Positions 63,478-64,000 of a DNA stretch of 64,000 nucleotides are shown here, one piece after another (position 1 is the first letter of the stretch; each line of letters opens with the position of its first letter). The DNA lies in the NCBI GenBank assembly GCA_024305105.1, contig JAMWZA010000003.1, positions 1 to 64,000 on the forward strand, written 5' to 3'. A program made the translations under genes and the position numbers. The stretch is from Marinoscillum sp. GTDB taxonomy: Bacteria > Bacteroidota > Bacteroidia > Cytophagales > Cyclobacteriaceae. The notes under the pieces are model-generated. The model was not told where the DNA came from. It ran no database searches and saw nothing but the letters and a program-made list of their open reading frames with translations.

Positions 63478-64000
63478 TAGTCGTGTCTTTTACCTTTCAA
63501 AACATGAAATACGTGAAGCAGGTGCGGGAATATGGAATCCATGCATTCTCTGGCTCCATTCGATGAGCCAGGAAGCGCCAATACCACTTTTCCTTTCCTG
63601 ATGCCAGCTACTGATCTGGAAAGCATGGCATAAGGCATTCGCTCCTGACCGTATCGTCGCATTTGTTCTTCAACACCCTGAAGCATGGTATCCAACAATG
63701 GGCGAATCGTATCTGGAGTATTGTCTCTTGGACCGGCACCGGTACCACCTGTGAAAATGAGCAGATCATCTAGTTGGTCAATGACCAGCTCTTTAATTTG
63801 CTTAGGTTCATCAGGAATAATGCTGTAGTTGGTTGTAAGGCCGTACTCCTCCAGCTTTGAGACGATAATTTTTCCAGCCCGATCCTCCTTTTCGCCTTTG
63901 GAAATGGTGTCAGAACAAACGACTACATTGGCAGTAAGTCCTTGTCCTTTGGCGCCATAGGAGGATTTTCCACCTTTCTTTTTGAGCAACTTAATGGTGC
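63477..64000 (-). CDS. bifunctional MoaC-MoaB fusion, C-terminal part (cut by window edge)
   Basis: The visible main domain (from ~20 residues in) is MoaB/MogA: VVCSDTISKGEKEDRAG, LLIFTGGTGAGPRDNTPD, and the ALPGSSNGARECMD block. It adenylylates molybdopterin. The frame stays open to the window edge, and the residues before it, TIKLLKKKGGKSSYG, match the C-terminus typical of MoaC (cyclic pyranopterin monophosphate synthase). So the gene is a MoaC-MoaB fusion, a form known in Bacteroidota, with the MoaC part beyond the edge. A TTG at 63989 is not the true start. Confidence 0.85.
   Translation of the reverse strand, partial: TIKLLKKKGGKSSYGAKGQGLTANVVVCSDTISKGEKEDRAGKIIVSKLEEYGLTTNYSIIPDEPKQIKELVIDQLDDLLIFTGGTGAGPRDNTPDTIRPLLDTMLQGVEEQMRRYGQERMPYAMLSRSVAGIRKGKVVLALPGSSNGARECMDSIFPHLLHVFHVLKGKRHD

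Noticed and set aside
1-64000. CRISPR arrays, tRNA genes, insertion sequences, phage genes
   Set aside because: No regularly spaced repeats, cloverleaf sequences, transposase motifs or phage structural proteins were found on reading both strands by eye; short degenerate elements could have been missed.

Overview
The window looks like a chromosomal segment of a marine Bacteroidota, most probably a Cytophagales member (Reichenbachiella or Fulvivirga type; inferred from gene style, not proven). Evidence: two SusC/SusD pairs, a hybrid two-component system, type IX secretion (T9SS) C-terminal sorting domains on large secreted enzymes, Bacteroidota-style -7 boxes (TAnnTTTG), and almost no Shine-Dalgarno sequences. 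No tRNA, rRNA, insertion sequence, prophage or CRISPR array was seen.

Region A, about 0.2-33.5 kb, is a complete alginate utilization system. Extracellular or surface lyases (PL6 at 14.2, 21.1 and 30.3 kb; PL7 at 16.2 and 17.7-20.8 kb) cut alginate. SusC/SusD (0.4-5.1 kb) import oligomers. A PL17 exolyase (5.3 kb) releases unsaturated monomers, and a KdgF-like cupin (7.5 kb) opens them to DEH. An ExuT-like MFS carrier (7.9 kb) imports them. An SDR (9.2 kb) reduces DEH to KDG, a KDG kinase (11.9 kb, plus a divergent paralogue at 10.8 kb) makes KDPG, and KdgA (25.6 kb) cleaves it to pyruvate and glyceraldehyde-3-phosphate. A PFK with pyrophosphate-type active-site residues (12.9 kb) sits in the same run. 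Three promoter regions share 15-bp-spaced TGGTCGACCA-like palindromes, the type of site bound by FadR-type GntR regulators. In the middle is a 1254-residue protein that carries the propeller sensor of a hybrid two-component system on a chemoreceptor (MCP) output domain.

Region B, about 34.3-52.9 kb, is a beta-1,4-galactan/arabinogalactan utilization locus. It has a hybrid two-component regulator facing a SusC/SusD/SusE-like operon that continues into a lipoprotein GH53 endo-galactanase, a GH2 beta-galactosidase and a clan-A glycosidase, plus a convergent T9SS-secreted GH53 with a ricin-type lectin. A sugar nucleotidyltransferase and GalE at 57.9-59.9 kb would fit galactose handling.

Region C, about 53.0-57.8 kb, has an unusual regulator (alpha/beta hydrolase, degenerate cyclase-like domain, AraC helix-turn-helix) followed by a small operon (cytochrome-like lipoprotein with a CX4CH motif, YceI, a DUF5777-like barrel). 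TGTCGGAAATGTGC-type repeats lie before this operon and again after it. The second set precedes a promoter-like box, a string of hairpins and a terminator but no ORF, which makes it a candidate small RNA.

Region D, about 60.0-64.0 kb, carries molybdenum cofactor functions: MOSC, a TauE/SafE permease, MoeA, MoaA, and the end of a MoaC-MoaB fusion cut by the window edge.

Two gene relics hint at how region A was assembled. One is a PFK 3' end directly before kdgA. The other is the tail of an unknown minus-strand gene between susD and the PL17 gene.
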